Origin: Bursaphelenchus xylophilus
Taxonomy: Eukaryota; Nematoda; Chromadorea; Rhabditida; Aphelenchoididae
Length of the DNA stretch: 64,000 bases
NCBI GenBank assembly: GCA_904066235.2
Contig: CAJFCV020000001.1
Span: 1,178,001-1,242,000, forward strand
Direction of reading: 5' to 3'
Shown: piece by piece, positions 10,554 through 21,906 of the stretch
Numbering within the stretch: the first letter of the stretch is position 1
How the letters are laid out: each line of letters starts with the position of its first letter
Translations under genes and position numbers: made by a program
The notes under the pieces: model-generated
The model's database searches: none
Told to the model about the DNA's origin: nothing
What the model saw: the letters and a program-made list of their open reading frames with translations, nothing else

Positions 10554-11902
10554 TTAGAGCATCACCGCGTTCACCAAGAAGACCAGATTCTTTGCGTCGC
10601 TTTCAAAGCATTTTGTGATAATAGGGTCTCCGGCCTTCCAACCGTCTGTGTAAACGGTCGGGTTCAATTTGTCGGCCAGGTCGAAACTGCAGAACCTAAA
10701 AAAAGAGTTTTTATCAGAGCTGAGTACATCATGTTAGCTTTCAAAAAAGTTGCTAGTCCACTCACCTTCCCGGGTTGAACTGTTCGCCCAGAAAAGAAAA
10801 AGCGCCGTAGAACTCGAGCAGACGGTAATGACGGCGCAGAGCGTTTTCATTTATTCCACTAACCGTTCCTTCTTCCCACAGGCATGGAAGCGAGAAGCTG
10901 GGGCTGAAATTTGTCGGTGGACAACTTTAAACAAGGATTTTGGCCATTTTCACCGAAAGAAAGACTTGACCCAACTTTGAATCAAGTCTCTTCCTCATAG
11001 AAAAAATGGTGTCACAAAGTTAAAAAATCGTGAGATTGTCCTCAACAGTGGCGGATCTGATCCAGCGGCAAAAAACATCCCATTTAGCATCAACCAAATT
11101 GTCGCAAAGTACCTACCTTATCTAACAATTCTCCCTTTCTCCTTTTCCGTGAAAAAAAAAAATTTTCCGCAAGTACGGAAAGCCAAAAGAAAGAAAGAAG
11201 CGCAAAAACGCTCTTCAAAGCGTCGTTTTTTTTTGGTTTTAAAGCAAATAAAATCCTACGTGGTGTTGCAAATCTCATGGTAGACGTCGAGCACGTCGGC
11301 AGGCTCGTAGCCAGCGTCCTCCCGCGTAACGGGCGTCTTCCCATCCAATGCGAGTCTTGCGAACTCGCCGCCAACGTTTCCAACGGCGACTAGAAGACTG
11401 TCGTTCGCTTGGATCAGACATCTTCTCCATTCGTCCGATTCCGCCGTCTCGACCAACGAAATGAACGGGGGTTTATGTTTGTGGAGGAAAATATGGTAAA
11501 CCACGTGTTTTGCGGTTATGTTTGCACCGTAAACGCAATCCACTAGGCCGCGAATTCCCTCTCTGCGCTCAGCGGGGCTGAAGTTTGAAAAAGGACGTTA
11601 AAGTCGCTGTCATCGCTTATTATCAGCATGTCGGGAAAATAACCCCCCACTCTGTCGCATCGAAAATCGCATCGCCGCTGAGAAAATGAATTGTGTCGCG
11701 GCAAAAAAAAATTGCTTTTCACTTCAGCGACGCGATCGGCGCAACGTCAGTAGGGTCATTATTTTCCCGACAGACTGATACTTACCAATACTTTTTTTTG
11801 CACTTACAACAATCTACATACCGCTTCCACTGGGTCCTCAGCGATTGGCGTTACAGTCGCTGCGGAGGCCGCTCCAACCAACACCAACAGAATTGCAATC
11901 AT
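10554..11902 (-). CDS. secreted six-cysteine module protein, gene 2 of array
   Basis: Exons 11808-11902, 11260-11577 (B), 10766-10903 (C) and 10554-10695 (D) encode 230 aa, with phase 2 at all three junctions. The N-terminus MIAILLVLVGAASA is a clear signal peptide. Exon 1 is taken to the GTAAGT donor after 11808, because the earlier GTATGT after codon 27 would break phase. The cysteine pattern matches the family in B (VDC, RRC, EIC), C (LPC) and D (FC, KC), with one extra Cys near the end of exon 1. D contains FDLADKLNPTVYTD and ends AVML. Intron 1 contains a family B MITE. Function unknown. Confidence 0.85.
11045..11110. mobile_element. MITE family A fragment
   Basis: CAGTGGCGGATCTGATCCAG and a degenerate start of the family A arm are present without the right half. 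Confidence 0.6.
11631..11780. mobile_element. MITE family B copy (gene 2 intron 1)
   Basis: TATCAGCATGTCGGGAAAAT is mirrored by ATTTTCCCGACAGACTGATA. It fills most of the 230-bp intron. Confidence 0.88.
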
Positions 11903-12509
11903 TTTTTGATTATGACCATTTCCGCTGCATCTTTGCGGTTTTATACCTCCAAAATCTTCATTATTCTATCTGATGACTCATTTTCGATTGCAAAATGGCA
12001 TTTTGCATATTTGATCTTTTTTTTGAAAAATAATTAAAATGTGTTGGCTTGGTATTAACGCCGTTTCAAATCATCACTAATTGTTCTCTGCAAATCAATA
12101 GATTTTTGTAAAAAAACATAGGCGAAACACTTGTGCTAGGTGGGCCAAAAGGGTCTCGGCCCATTGCGGTCGTCGCCGCGAGGTGGCTTTGCCTAATAAA
12201 CAGTCAGCACAGTGCGAATGAAAAAACCCAGTTTCAGCCCTTTTCAAAACCATATGAGATATTCAACGACCTTTGCGTAGGCATGGCTCCGGGCCTGTCA
12301 GATTCCACGGCGTCTGGAGTTATCCACAATGTGTCAACTCGATGGAATTTATGGAGAGAGTAGATATTCTGAGGCCTTTGCGGAGATATATTTTAATAAA
12401 ATATGTATTTTATATATCCATTGTCAGAAAATCATAAATATTTTATCTTTTAGAATTTATTAAAATTTTTACATGTTCCAATTTATATTAAGCTACAAAT
12501 ATATACATA

Positions 12510-13062
12510 TTACAAATTCACACAATCGAATAACGGTAATTCGGTGGGACTTTTCCGTTGACACCTGAGGCATTTCAGGAAGTGTTCGTCTTTCCTATTT
12601 TTGATCAGTTCTACCATGCAGCACTTACAGCTGACAACTTTTAGACACTGTAAGCAGTAAACTGAATCTCGGGTCTTTTCTTCGAGGCATATTGCGCATA
12701 CGTCGTTTTCAAGGTGCGTCTTCTCCGAGCGCACCAAAAGTTTGTTGGCAGCACTGAAAAAATTGAAATTTAGAGATATATTAAGACGGGCATCTTATTC
12801 ACATTGAAGTTCACACGAATTAATAAACTCACTTATGAATCATTGTTAAGATCATCGATCTTAATTCTGAGACTTCATCTTCCTCGTGAAATTCGAGGAT
12901 CCATGTTTCCTCCAAAGAGTCGACCAATTCCTCAATGGTAGCGACTGTTTCATCATGTCGCTTCTTTTCCAAATCGGTCAACTCCACAAGTTCATCTTCC
13001 AGCATGTCGACAACTTCTTCAAAGCAAGTGGAAGTCGCTGGAGTAGAAGCATCGGAGGCCAT
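12510..13062 (-). CDS. small Cys-rich RING-like protein
   Basis: Exons 12833-13062 and 12510-12753 join in phase 2 and encode 157 aa. Residues 1-76 are acidic (many Glu/Asp, as in EEVVDMLEDELVEL) and could form a helix or coiled coil. The C-terminal half has Cys pairs in the order CAIC, CLQC, CKCC, CLRC within about 60 residues. This resembles a RING or related zinc finger, but a Cys stands where His is usual. By family knowledge such domains bind E2 enzymes or act as zinc-binding adaptors; the role here is inferred only. There is no signal peptide, so it is unrelated to the secreted genes on both sides. Confidence 0.75.
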
Positions 13063-13874
13063 TTTCCAAATTGAACGGTGTTACAAGGTCGATGAGGAGG
13101 TTACAAGTCGAGTGATTTGAAGCAGCTTTCTGCGGGCTTATATACCCTGTTCGTGGATTTTCTCTGTCGTAATCAGTCTTGATTTCTGACAGAGATTTTC
13201 TGATTGTTGGCTTATTTAAATTGAAATTTTCTGTCATTGGTCAAGGCAGAAAAAATGGACGTACAGTTTATTATAAAATTTTATTTTTCCAAGAAATCAC
13301 AAAGAAATGGCAGTAAAAAAGATCGGATATTACAAATTATGTTACGTGACGGAGAAGCGGTAAGGCAAAAGCTGAAAGTAGAGGAAATACAGAGAACGTT
13401 GGCAAGGACTCGGAACTTGGTGGGAACGGACATTCACCTGGTTGTAGGAATGTGCGGCAGAGGCGGAAACGGTTGCGCGAGCCACGCCAGACTAGCTCAA
13501 AATAGGGGAGACTCATTTTTGATTCCCCTTGAAGGCCAACTCACCTGAACGCAAATCTCTTGTACCCGATCCGACTTCCGGATGGCAAAACTTCCACTAA
13601 ACCATTGATCAATGGTGCCATTTCCCAAATGTTGAGAGTATTTTATAATATGTAATTTCCTTCGCGGATTCGATAATCGATAAACACGGTGATTGGCAGT
13701 GGCCAGGCATCGTCAACTCGGATCAAATATCGGACTTTTTGGCAGTGTTTTTGAATGAAAAAATTGAAAAGTTTGAAAAAATTTTCAAAAATTCCAATTT
13801 TAACAAGTAAAAAATAATATCACTTTTATTGATGACAAATAAGAACGTATTGATGGCATACAAGACCAAAATAT
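13063..13874. other. spacer with no supported gene
   Basis: A 103-codon open frame at 13237-13548 (+) has no recognisable domain, splice context or signal peptide and is not called. The rest is the upstream region of the RING-like gene and the 3' flank of module gene 3. Confidence 0.5.
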
Positions 13875-14223
13875 TTAAAGAAAAGCACCCTGAGCCAGCG
13901 AGACGATGGCGGTATAATCTTCAGCGTCACATCCGGAAATGACGGGGTCATCACGATGAAAGTCGTTGGTAAAAACGTTGGGGTCCAGTCTCCCTTCCAG
14001 ATCAAACTTGCACAATCTATATACATGTATATATAAGAAGCCCTCTGTGGTCAAACTCACCCCCTGCCGCCCAATTCAGCGCCAAGGTAAGAGAGAGCGC
14101 CGGTCAGCTCAACGACTCTGTGATGAGCCACAACTTCGGAGCGGTGATCACGGAACCCGTGTTCGGGCAAGAACTCCAAGTCTTTCAAGCAGGGCAACTT
14201 GAATTTTGGGCTGGAAAAACGGG

Positions 14224-14377
14224 ATATCAGGCTGTCGGGAAAATAATGAGCGCTCTGTCGCTGCGAAAATCACGTTGCTGATGCGAAAAGCAATTCGATT
14301 TTCGTCGCAACACAATTCATTTTTTTCGATGCGATTTTCTCGCGACAGAGTGCTCATTATTTTCCCAACAAGCTAAT
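14224..14377. mobile_element. MITE family B copy (gene 3 intron 5)
   Basis: The left end is TATCAGGCTGTCGGGAAAAT, with a degenerate right end CCCAACAAGCTAATA. It sits at the same place as the copy at 17976 in gene 4, so it was copied along with the gene. Confidence 0.88.
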
Positions 14378-16204
14378 ATTTTCAGCCAAAAAAATTATCG
14401 CCTACTTATGACGACACGTTTCGTTGTAGGTCAAGAGAACAGCGGCCATGTCGAGGTGTTTTTCAGGCCATTGACGGTCATGAACAACCAGGGCTTTAGC
14501 CACATTTCCAAGCGCCACAACATGCTTGTCCTTCGAGTCGAAAAAGCAGGCCACAGCCGAAGATCCTTTGTCGATAGCCTTTACAGCAGTTTCCATCAGG
14601 TGGTAGACGACTGGATCAGGGTACAAGACCCGGTCATGTGGGTTCTCGCTTCTCCTGGCGAACTCGTCCAGCGTCTTCTCCGTTGATCCGTTCAAGAAGC
14701 ATTGAATCAGTTTTCGGACGCCTTGCCGATGAGCGCTCGGGCTGAAAGCCGCAAATAATTAAGACTAGTCATTCCAGAAAATTGGTGATTTTTTTGCACG
14801 GTGCGGAGCGCGACAAATGTCCACGCACTTTATGAAAATACGTATATATTATGACTTACTAATGGCTGACGTATGTCACCAACTTCCAGTCATCCTCCGT
14901 CGGGGTACCTTCAAAGTCGTCGCCAAACGTTTGTTTCAAATATTCCGTGGAGTCGCATTCCACGACAACTAAATCATCATCGGCAAAGTCGTTCGTAAAC
15001 AACTTGGGATTCAATTTTCCTTTCAAGCCGTAGTCGCACAGCCTATATAAAAAAATAAATTACAGCCTCCCATGGATTACCTACCCTTCACGAGTCAATT
15101 CGGAGCCAACGAAAGAGGTGGCGCTGAACAATTCGAGCAATCCGTAAAGTTTTTTGGCTTCTTCAACAATGTGCGGTTTGTTTCGAGTTTCAGCTCGGAC
15201 GAAGTCCGCTTTGCATGTATTATGAATGCTAAACAGAAAACCCGAATTTATTGTCTGTGGGCCCCCTAGACAAGAAATGCGGAACTCTTGTCTCAAATTG
15301 CGCAATATGGTCCCCGAAATCCACAGGTCCCCGAAATCCCCAAATGAAAAGCCGCAAATGGCCCCAAGCGAAGGGTAGCGTGATTTTAGCGTAATTTGCA
15401 ACGTGTTGGAAATTTCTTTTCCTGTTTTCACATCAAATCGATCGAAACAGTCGAAAAAATTCCACATTTCTTGGTGATTTTCAACCGAAAAACTGGTTTT
15501 CGGGGTAAAAGGGCCCTACTTCAAAATGTCGTAGCGACCTCAGTTTGCATTCTAAAATGTTGTTATTTCATAGACAAAAATTAATGTCGCTCAAAAATAC
15601 ATATTCCAAAAACGAAGTCTCTGCGCCGTCTCCTCCGAAAGTTAAAGCCTCCGACTTTCTACTATTCTCCTGGCCTCCGCCATACACCGGCGAACCGACT
15701 AAGAATGTGTCTTAGCCATAATCCTGCATTGAGTCCATTTCCGCTATTTTTTTTTTGGGCAACCACCAGGTGGCGAGCAAGTAAAGTTGAGAAGAAAAAT
15801 TACCACGGGGTTGCTTTCTTTGTCGCAAAAATAAAAAGGTCTTACATTTTATTGCAATGATCTCTAACCTCTTCACGAAGATTTGCTAATATGTTTCGAA
15901 CAAGCTCCTCTTTGAAGCCCAGCCTAACCATCCCCATCGTCAAGTGCCCTTGGGCAATGATGAATTTGTTTTCCGACTTGTCGAAGCATTCCTTGGCTTC
16001 CGAATACCCTTCGGCTCTTAGTCTTGCGTCGGAAATAAGGTAGATGGATGAAACGAGTTTCGGTCGGCGCCGTGGAAGCGACTCCAACACACTGCGCCGA
16101 GTTATGTTGACGGGAGTGTTGGCCAAGCATTCGAAGAGAGCGATCACATCTTCACGGTGTTCGGGGGCACTGAAAAAATGGAGTAATCCCACAAGGAAGG
16201 TACT

Positions 16205-16350
16205 TCTACAGGGTATGGATTTTCGCCCTTACAAACCAAAATTGAGCAGCTTCTTTTTACATATTCTGAATCAGAAAAATATTGCGATTTGTTTGACATA
16301 TGCATCGACCTGTAACTCCACACCCCATAGAAGCATTTTCCTTGTCAAAA
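16205..16350. repeat. dispersed repeat shared with 50070-50200
   Basis: Blocks TTCTGAATCAGAAA, ACCTGTAACTCCA and CCCATAGAAG occur in the same order in both places. Here the repeat lies in intron 1 of module gene 3. Confidence 0.6.
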
Positions 16351-16599
16351 AAAACTTACAAATTCTCTCTGATTTCTTGGGCAATACTGCGGTCCACTTG
16401 ATTCTTCGCTGGGAAGCCAACAAGGCTGGTGCTAGCAAGAGCAAGAGCACCAACATGATTGATGAATTCAAGGCAAAATTCCGAGCTTTTATAAGGAAAA
16501 GATGAGCTGACAAATCATCCAGAAATGAATCAATTTTTGATTGGATTCTGACGAATACAAAAAATTTTGCACGATGGTGCAAAAAATCGCAATCAACCC

Positions 16600-16704
16600 G
16601 GTATAAATTTTGGCTGCTGCTCTCAAACAAAATTGCGCATTTTCTGCGACGAGATGAGACATTTTGCTGCGACAAATCTATATTATTTTCCCGACATACT
16701 GATA
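16600..16704. mobile_element. MITE family B, right-half fragment
   Basis: It ends ATTATTTTCCCGACATACTGATA with no matching left end nearby. Confidence 0.55.
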
Positions 16705-16782
16705 TTTGATTATTTTGAAGTATTGGAAATTAGTTAGAAACAACAAAAAATAGCCTTTATTTTACAATGCTGAACGATCTTT

Positions 16783-16924
16783 TCAGAGGAAGGCACCGCT
16801 CGCCAGGAAAATGGTGTTATCGAAGTTCTCGGCTTTACAAGTTTGAATTACCGGTTCTTTAGGATCAAACTTGCGCGTGAAAACGCTTGGATTCAGTCGT
16901 CCTTCCAGCTCGAATTTACACAAC
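16783..16924 (-). pseudogene. orphan terminal (D) exon of the six-cysteine family
   Basis: The 142-nt D exon begins at an acceptor (CTATAC on the plus strand) and ends in TGA. It closely matches the last exon of gene 5 (20216-20357), including LNPSVFTRKFDPKEP and FLASGAFL. No C or B exon stands upstream of it. It marks where the tandem duplication of the gene 4 region broke off inside the next gene. Confidence 0.82.
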
Positions 16925-17628
16925 CTATACTCCGGGACTAAACTTTGGAACAGGCTAGATTTTCTTTGCGGCTTGAGATCGGAGTTTCATTTCTTTTCTG
17001 TTAGAATCGGAATGTATTAAAACCCGGAATGAATTCATAGCCGTATAAATCAGAATGCTCATATGAGCAAAACAAAAAATTCGTAAAAATAGGTGGGACA
17101 AAAGTTTGGAACAGGGTTGGTTTTCGTATTTTCAGATGTTGCGAGGAGTCAAGATCTCAACGACATACTGATTTTCATCGCTAAACTGAAAATGAAAAAA
17201 ATTCTTATTGAGCCAGAAATTACGGCCAAATTTGCGAAAAAATTTATTTTTTGGGTTGGGTTACCCATTTTATCGTTCTAAAATGTCAATTATGGTCGCA
17301 TAATCTCCTGCAGAAAGTCACATCCTCACATTGGCACCGTATACGCATAGTATAAATTATGAAAATTTTGAGCTTCAAATCGCTTCAAATCTTGGTCCTA
17401 AACAGGGCGGTAGAAAGTGTCCTACTGTGTTTGATATTCTGTATAAGTACTACTACACGGTTAACCGCACGTTTTATTATTTTCGCCTGAAACCCGCAAA
17501 ACATCGATTTGCCGAGCAGGAGGACCCCTTTCAAGGACATATTTCTTGGTGATTTTTCTGGTTAATTTCAGCTTTAAAATAATCTCATTTATTGATGATA
17601 AATAAGAACGTATTGATAGTCAAAACAT

Positions 17629-19953
17629 TTAAAGGAAGGCACCCTGAGCCAGCGAGACGATGGCGGTATAATCTTCTGCGTCACATCCGGAAATGACGGG
17701 GTCATCATGATAAAAGTCATTGGTAAAAACGCTGGGGTCCAGTCTTCCTTCCAGATCAAACTTGCAAAATCTATATACATGAACAAGAGCCCTTAGCTAT
17801 AGTCGAACTCACCCTTTACCGCCCAATTCAGCGCCAAGGTAAGAGAGAGCGCCGGTCAGCTCAACGGCTCGGTGATGAGCCACAGCTTCGGAGCGGTGAT
17901 CACGGAACCCGTTTTCGGGCAAGAACTCCAAGTCTTTCAAGCAGGGCAACTTGAATTTTGGGCTGGAAAAACGGGATATCAGTCTGTCGGGAAAGTAATG
18001 AGCACTCTGTCGCTGCGAAAATCACGTCGCTGATGAGAAAAGCAATTTGATTTTTTCCGCGGCACAATTCATTTTCTCGATGCGATTTTTGATGCGACTG
18101 AGTGGTCATTATTTTCCCAACAAACTGATATTTTCAGCCAAAAAATTATCGCCTACTTATGACGACACGTTTCGTTGTAGGTGAAGAGAACCCCGGCCAG
18201 GTCGAGCCGTTTTTCCGGCCACTGACGGTCATGAAGAATCAGCGCTTTGGCCACATTTCCAAGCGCCACAACATGCTTGTCCTTCGAGCCCAAAAAGCAG
18301 GCCGCAGCGGAAGGTCCTTTTTCGGTAGCGTATATAGCAGCTTCCAGCAGGTGGTAGACGACTGGATACTTGTAAAAGACAGGGTCGTGTGGGTCCTCGC
18401 TTCTCCTGGCGAATTCGTCCAGCGTCTTCTCCGTTGACCTGTTGAAGAAGCATTGAATCAGTTTTCGGACGCCTTGCCGATGAGCGCTCGGGCTGAAAAC
18501 CGCAGATTATTAGTGCTAGTCGTTCTTATTATAACTTACTAATGGCTGACGTATGTCACCAACTTCCAGTCATCCTCCGTCGGGGTGCCTTCCAAGTCGT
18601 CGCCAAACTTTTGTTTCAAATATTCCGTGGAGTCGCATTCCACGACAACTAAATCGTCAGCGCCAAAGTCGTTCGTAAACAACTTTGGATTCAATTTTCC
18701 TTTCAATCCAAAGTCGCACAACCTAAGTTATTGTTTGTCCCAGGGATTACTGTCGCTCACCCTTCACGAGTCAACTCCAAACCAACGAAAGAGATGGCGC
18801 TGACTAATTTAGTAAACCGGAAGTCTTTTTCGATTCTTTGCACTTCGCTTCGACCTTCGCCTCGGATGAAATCTTCTTTACATGTGTTCTGAATGCTAAA
18901 CAATAGAGTCAAACCTTTGTGGTTATAATTAAACTATCAGTCCGTCGGGAAAATAATGTCGTGTCAAAAATCGCGGCGCCGCAAAATCTTGATTTTTGGT
19001 GGAGACATTACACACTACGGTATAAATAACCGTAGCACATCCGCAATCATCATTTTCCCGACAGACCGACGTAAAGATCTTACGTTCTATTGCAATGATC
19101 TTTAACTTGTTCAAGAAGATTTTCAATCATTGCTCGAACAAAGTCCTCTTTGTGGCCCACGTTAACCATCTCGATCGTCAACTGCCCTAGGGCAATAATG
19201 AATTTGTTCTCCGACTTGTCGAAGCATTCCCTGGCTTCCGCATATTTTTCGGCTCTTAATCTTGCGTCGGAAATCAAGTAGATGAAGGAAATGGTCTTCG
19301 GTTTGGGCTGTGGAAGCGTGTCCATCACATTGCGCAGTGTTATGTTGACGGGAGTGTTGGCCAAGCATTCGAAGAGACGAATCACATCTTCGCGGTGCTC
19401 GGGAGCACTTAAAACGAGCAAAGGTGTTCGGGAATTTTTAACTGAGCTTTCTCCTTGCCACAGGGAGGCTAGGAGGAGGCCAGTTAACAGAAATAATATG
19501 TAAGATTGGCCACGTACTAGGACAGTTTATCACCAATTTTGAGGTATTTGACATGTACTGACATCAATAATATCTGGATAAAGTTAACGGATCTTCGTTT
19601 TTTGCCGCAAATTTTGATCTTTTATATTTTACAACAACTCGGGGTAGAGAAAACAAACGTTATATAGTAATAGTTACAATTAGAAAAAGTGGACGCATGT
19701 AAGCCTTCTCCAAGTCTCCGCCGAGCCTACGCCGAGCATCCGCCGCCCATCCAAGGGCTTTAGCAGGCCTCGTAGGCACCTCCTACAACCTCTCTCCGCC
19801 TGGTATCGATCGGGTTTATGCTGACCCGAACTGTTGTCGGCCAGAAAAAACTTACAAATACCGTCGGATTACATGGGCAAGACTGCTGTCCACTTGATTC
19901 TTCGCTTGAAACGCCAACAAGCCTGGTGCTAGCAAGACCAAGAACACCAACAT
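17629..19953 (-). CDS. secreted two-module six-cysteine protein, gene 4 of array
   Basis: Exons 19856-19953 (signal), 19084-19407 (B1), 18761-18895 (C1), 18540-18722 (D1), 18157-18492 (B2), 17813-17962 (C2), 17629-17770 (D2) keep frame and encode 455 aa; all six introns are phase 2. The signal peptide is MLVFLVLLAPGLLA. Module 1 has cysteines in ECL, ECF, DHC, NTC, LC, VEC; module 2 in IQC, ACF, ETC, LPC, FC, SGC. B1 contains SAPEHREDVI and ENKFIIALG, B2 contains KDKHVVALG. D1 is longer than terminal D exons and runs into B2 through a donor that overlaps a stop. Introns 2 and 5 hold family B MITEs. Function is unknown; rapid duplication of secreted genes often means host, microbe or reproductive interaction, which is only inference. 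Confidence 0.87.
17976..18130. mobile_element. MITE family B copy (gene 4 intron 5)
   Basis: The left end is TATCAGTCTGTCGGGAAAGT and the right end is ATTTTCCCAACAAACTGATA. It is orthologous in position to 14224-14377. Confidence 0.9.
18935..19072. mobile_element. MITE family B copy (gene 4 intron 2)
   Basis: TATCAGTCCGTCGGGAAAAT is mirrored by ATTTTCCCGACAGACCGA. The matching intron of gene 3 lacks it, so it inserted after the duplication or was lost there. Confidence 0.85.
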
Positions 19954-20215
19954 GATTGACAAATTCAAATCGGAATGTCGAGCTTTTACAAGGAAAAGAT
20001 GAGCTGACAAATCATCAAGAAATGAATCAATTCTTGATTGAATGTTGACGAATCAATTTTTGTTATTATGTTCTTATGTTTTGACGAATGGTACCCATTT
20101 TACACGTTGATATAAAAATGGCAAGCAAACCCGTGAAAATTTGAAGTATTGGAAATTGGTTTCTACGACGAGGAACAAAAAAATTGACTTTATTTTACAA
20201 AGCTGAACAATCTTT

Positions 20216-21906
20216 TCAGAGGAAGGCACCACTCGCCAGGAAGATGGTATTATCGAAGTCCCCGGCTTTACAAGTTTGAATTGCCGGTTCTTTAGGGTCA
20301 AACTTGCGCGTGAAAACGCTTGGATTCAGTCGTCCTTCCAGGTCGAATTTACACAACCTAAACCCGTGCATTTTGCTTCTTCGTCACTTACTCTCCTGGA
20401 ATCAAATTAGCGACGACGTAGGACAAGGCTCCGGTCAGTTCAACCGCTCTGTAGTGCCGTTCCACATCTTTTCTTACAGTGTGTTGGTCCCGTACATTCT
20501 CACGAATGAACTGCAAGTCGTTTTTGCAGGGCAACGCAAATTTGTGGCTGAAAATGGGATGAAAATGCAATGAAATCTTCGGATAACGAATTGTTAGGGA
20601 GCTAAAAATTGATTCGCCGAAAAGTATTTGGTGGTTTATTTTGGACTACAGTGAGGAACCTGATCCAGTGGCAAAAAAAGTACCATTTTGCATCCGAAAA
20701 GTATCAAAAATGTAGCAAAATACCTCCATCTCCAAGTGAAAAAATTCGGGTTTCAAAAGCGCGCCCGTTGTTTTTGTGAGCATTTTGTCGCATTTTTTAT
20801 ACTTCCCGGATGCAAAATGATACGTTTTTTGTCACTAGATCAGGTCCCTAACTGTATATCAAATTGAGAAAATTTTCCATCCTATAAAATGTCCCCCCTA
20901 CTGTAGGAGGAAATTTTGGACTAACAAGAAAAGTGTACTTGCAATACCCGATTACTCACTCTTTATGACACAGATCAGTGTAGGCCACAAAGAGCGGGAA
21001 AATTTTGGCTCTATTATCCACCTGAGGGCCGTAGTGCCCCTCCAACGCATTGAGCAAATTAAACAATGCCACAATGAACTTGTCGTTGGATTCCGTGAAG
21101 CATTTGGCCTGCCATGGCTCCAGATAACCGGGAATGATGAACTCGAATATGGGTGGTTCTGACTCCAGAACCAATGACGCGAATTTCTCCAATATTTCGG
21201 TCGAATTGAGGGCGGCACAACGCAGAAGGTCGGCGATGCCGTCACGATGCTGTGGAGCGCTGAAGGTGATAACGTCAAAGAAGTTAGTTTTCGGGAAAAT
21301 AGCTGGGCGCATTGTGGCCATTGATACAAACTGCAGAGTAATTGAGATACTACATATTAGCACATGATAGCACAATTAAAAACTATCCCTTCACATGTTA
21401 ATGCTGTTGATTTGGTGCCCGGTACTGCTCAAAAAACGTGTTTTAGCACTTGGTACTGTATAGTACGAAGTGGTACTATATAGCACTATCACTCTTGGGG
21501 ACAAACCGTCTTGGGGATTCGTGCTTCCACGAAAAAAACCAATTCGTTCCGCACAAAATTGGCAAAGGTATAGACAAAAGGTATTTTCTCTGACCGCTCT
21601 CCGCGTTTCTCGTACTCTCTCGATCGCAAAGACCGTTGAATATCTCGGCTTTCCCAACAAAGCGCAAGCTAAAACTTTCAGGAATTGATATGTTGCCTAT
21701 ACCCAACATGTGTGCAAAATCAAAAGAAAATCTGAGCGTTGCACTTCGCACTCCCTTGTTATTTTTTCTTACAATTTCTCCAACAATTTGGTAAAGTTTC
21801 CATTTTCAACTTCAAGCGCATCACGGGACTCTTCATTTTTGACTTTCCGATCTGGGCTCGGAACAGCGGCAGCTGCAGCCACAAACAGTACGAAAAAAAT
21901 CAGCAT
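20216..21906 (-). CDS. secreted six-cysteine module protein, gene 5 of array
   Basis: Exons 21773-21906, 20960-21259 (B), 20392-20547 (C) and 20216-20357 (D) encode 243 aa with phase-2 introns. Exon 1 has a clear signal peptide (MLIFFVLFVAAAAAVP), then a charged linker with an N-linked glycosylation sequon (NFT), and ends at a GTAAGA donor. The cysteines follow the family: LLRC, AKC, DLC in B, LPC in C, LC and QTC in D. D contains FDLEGRLNPSVFT and ends GAFL. An open frame runs from 21375 straight into B, but it lacks a signal peptide and crosses the TTCAG acceptor, so the distal exon 1 is preferred. Intron 1 holds a truncated element F. Confidence 0.85.
20647..20856. mobile_element. MITE family A copy
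   Basis: The left end is TACAGTGAGGAACCTGATCC and the right end is GATCAGGTCCCTAACTGTA. Inner GCATCCGAAAAGTATCAAAA is diverged. It lies between exons B and C of module gene 5. Confidence 0.85.

Larger units (their letters stand above)
13875..16456 (-). pseudogene. two-module six-cysteine protein, gene 3 of array, exon 1 frameshifted
   Basis: Seven exons: 16360-16456, 15846-16169 (B1), 15085-15228 (C1), 14860-15042 (D1), 14406-14741 (B2), 14061-14210 (C2), 13875-14016 (D2). It parallels gene 4 exon for exon. The signal peptide MLVLLLLLAPALLA is intact, but exon 1 is 97 nt against 98 nt in gene 4: a base is missing just after the signal-peptide codons (plus strand near 16408-16416), so the frame does not join exon 2, where a stop follows. 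All other exons are open and phase-compatible. D1 has no free stop: its TA|G overlaps a GTAAGT donor that leads into B2. Either the copy is broken, an unseen start or splice choice rescues it, or the base is an assembly error. Confidence 0.7.

Noticed and set aside
13237..13548. 103-codon open frame (+), basic N-terminal part
   Set aside because: No recognised motif and no paralogue in the window. It lies in the upstream region of the RING-like gene.
20952..21375. open frame running from 21375 straight into module gene 5 exon B
   Set aside because: It crosses a TTCAG acceptor, lacks a signal peptide, and the distal exon at 21773-21906 gives both phase and signal peptide.
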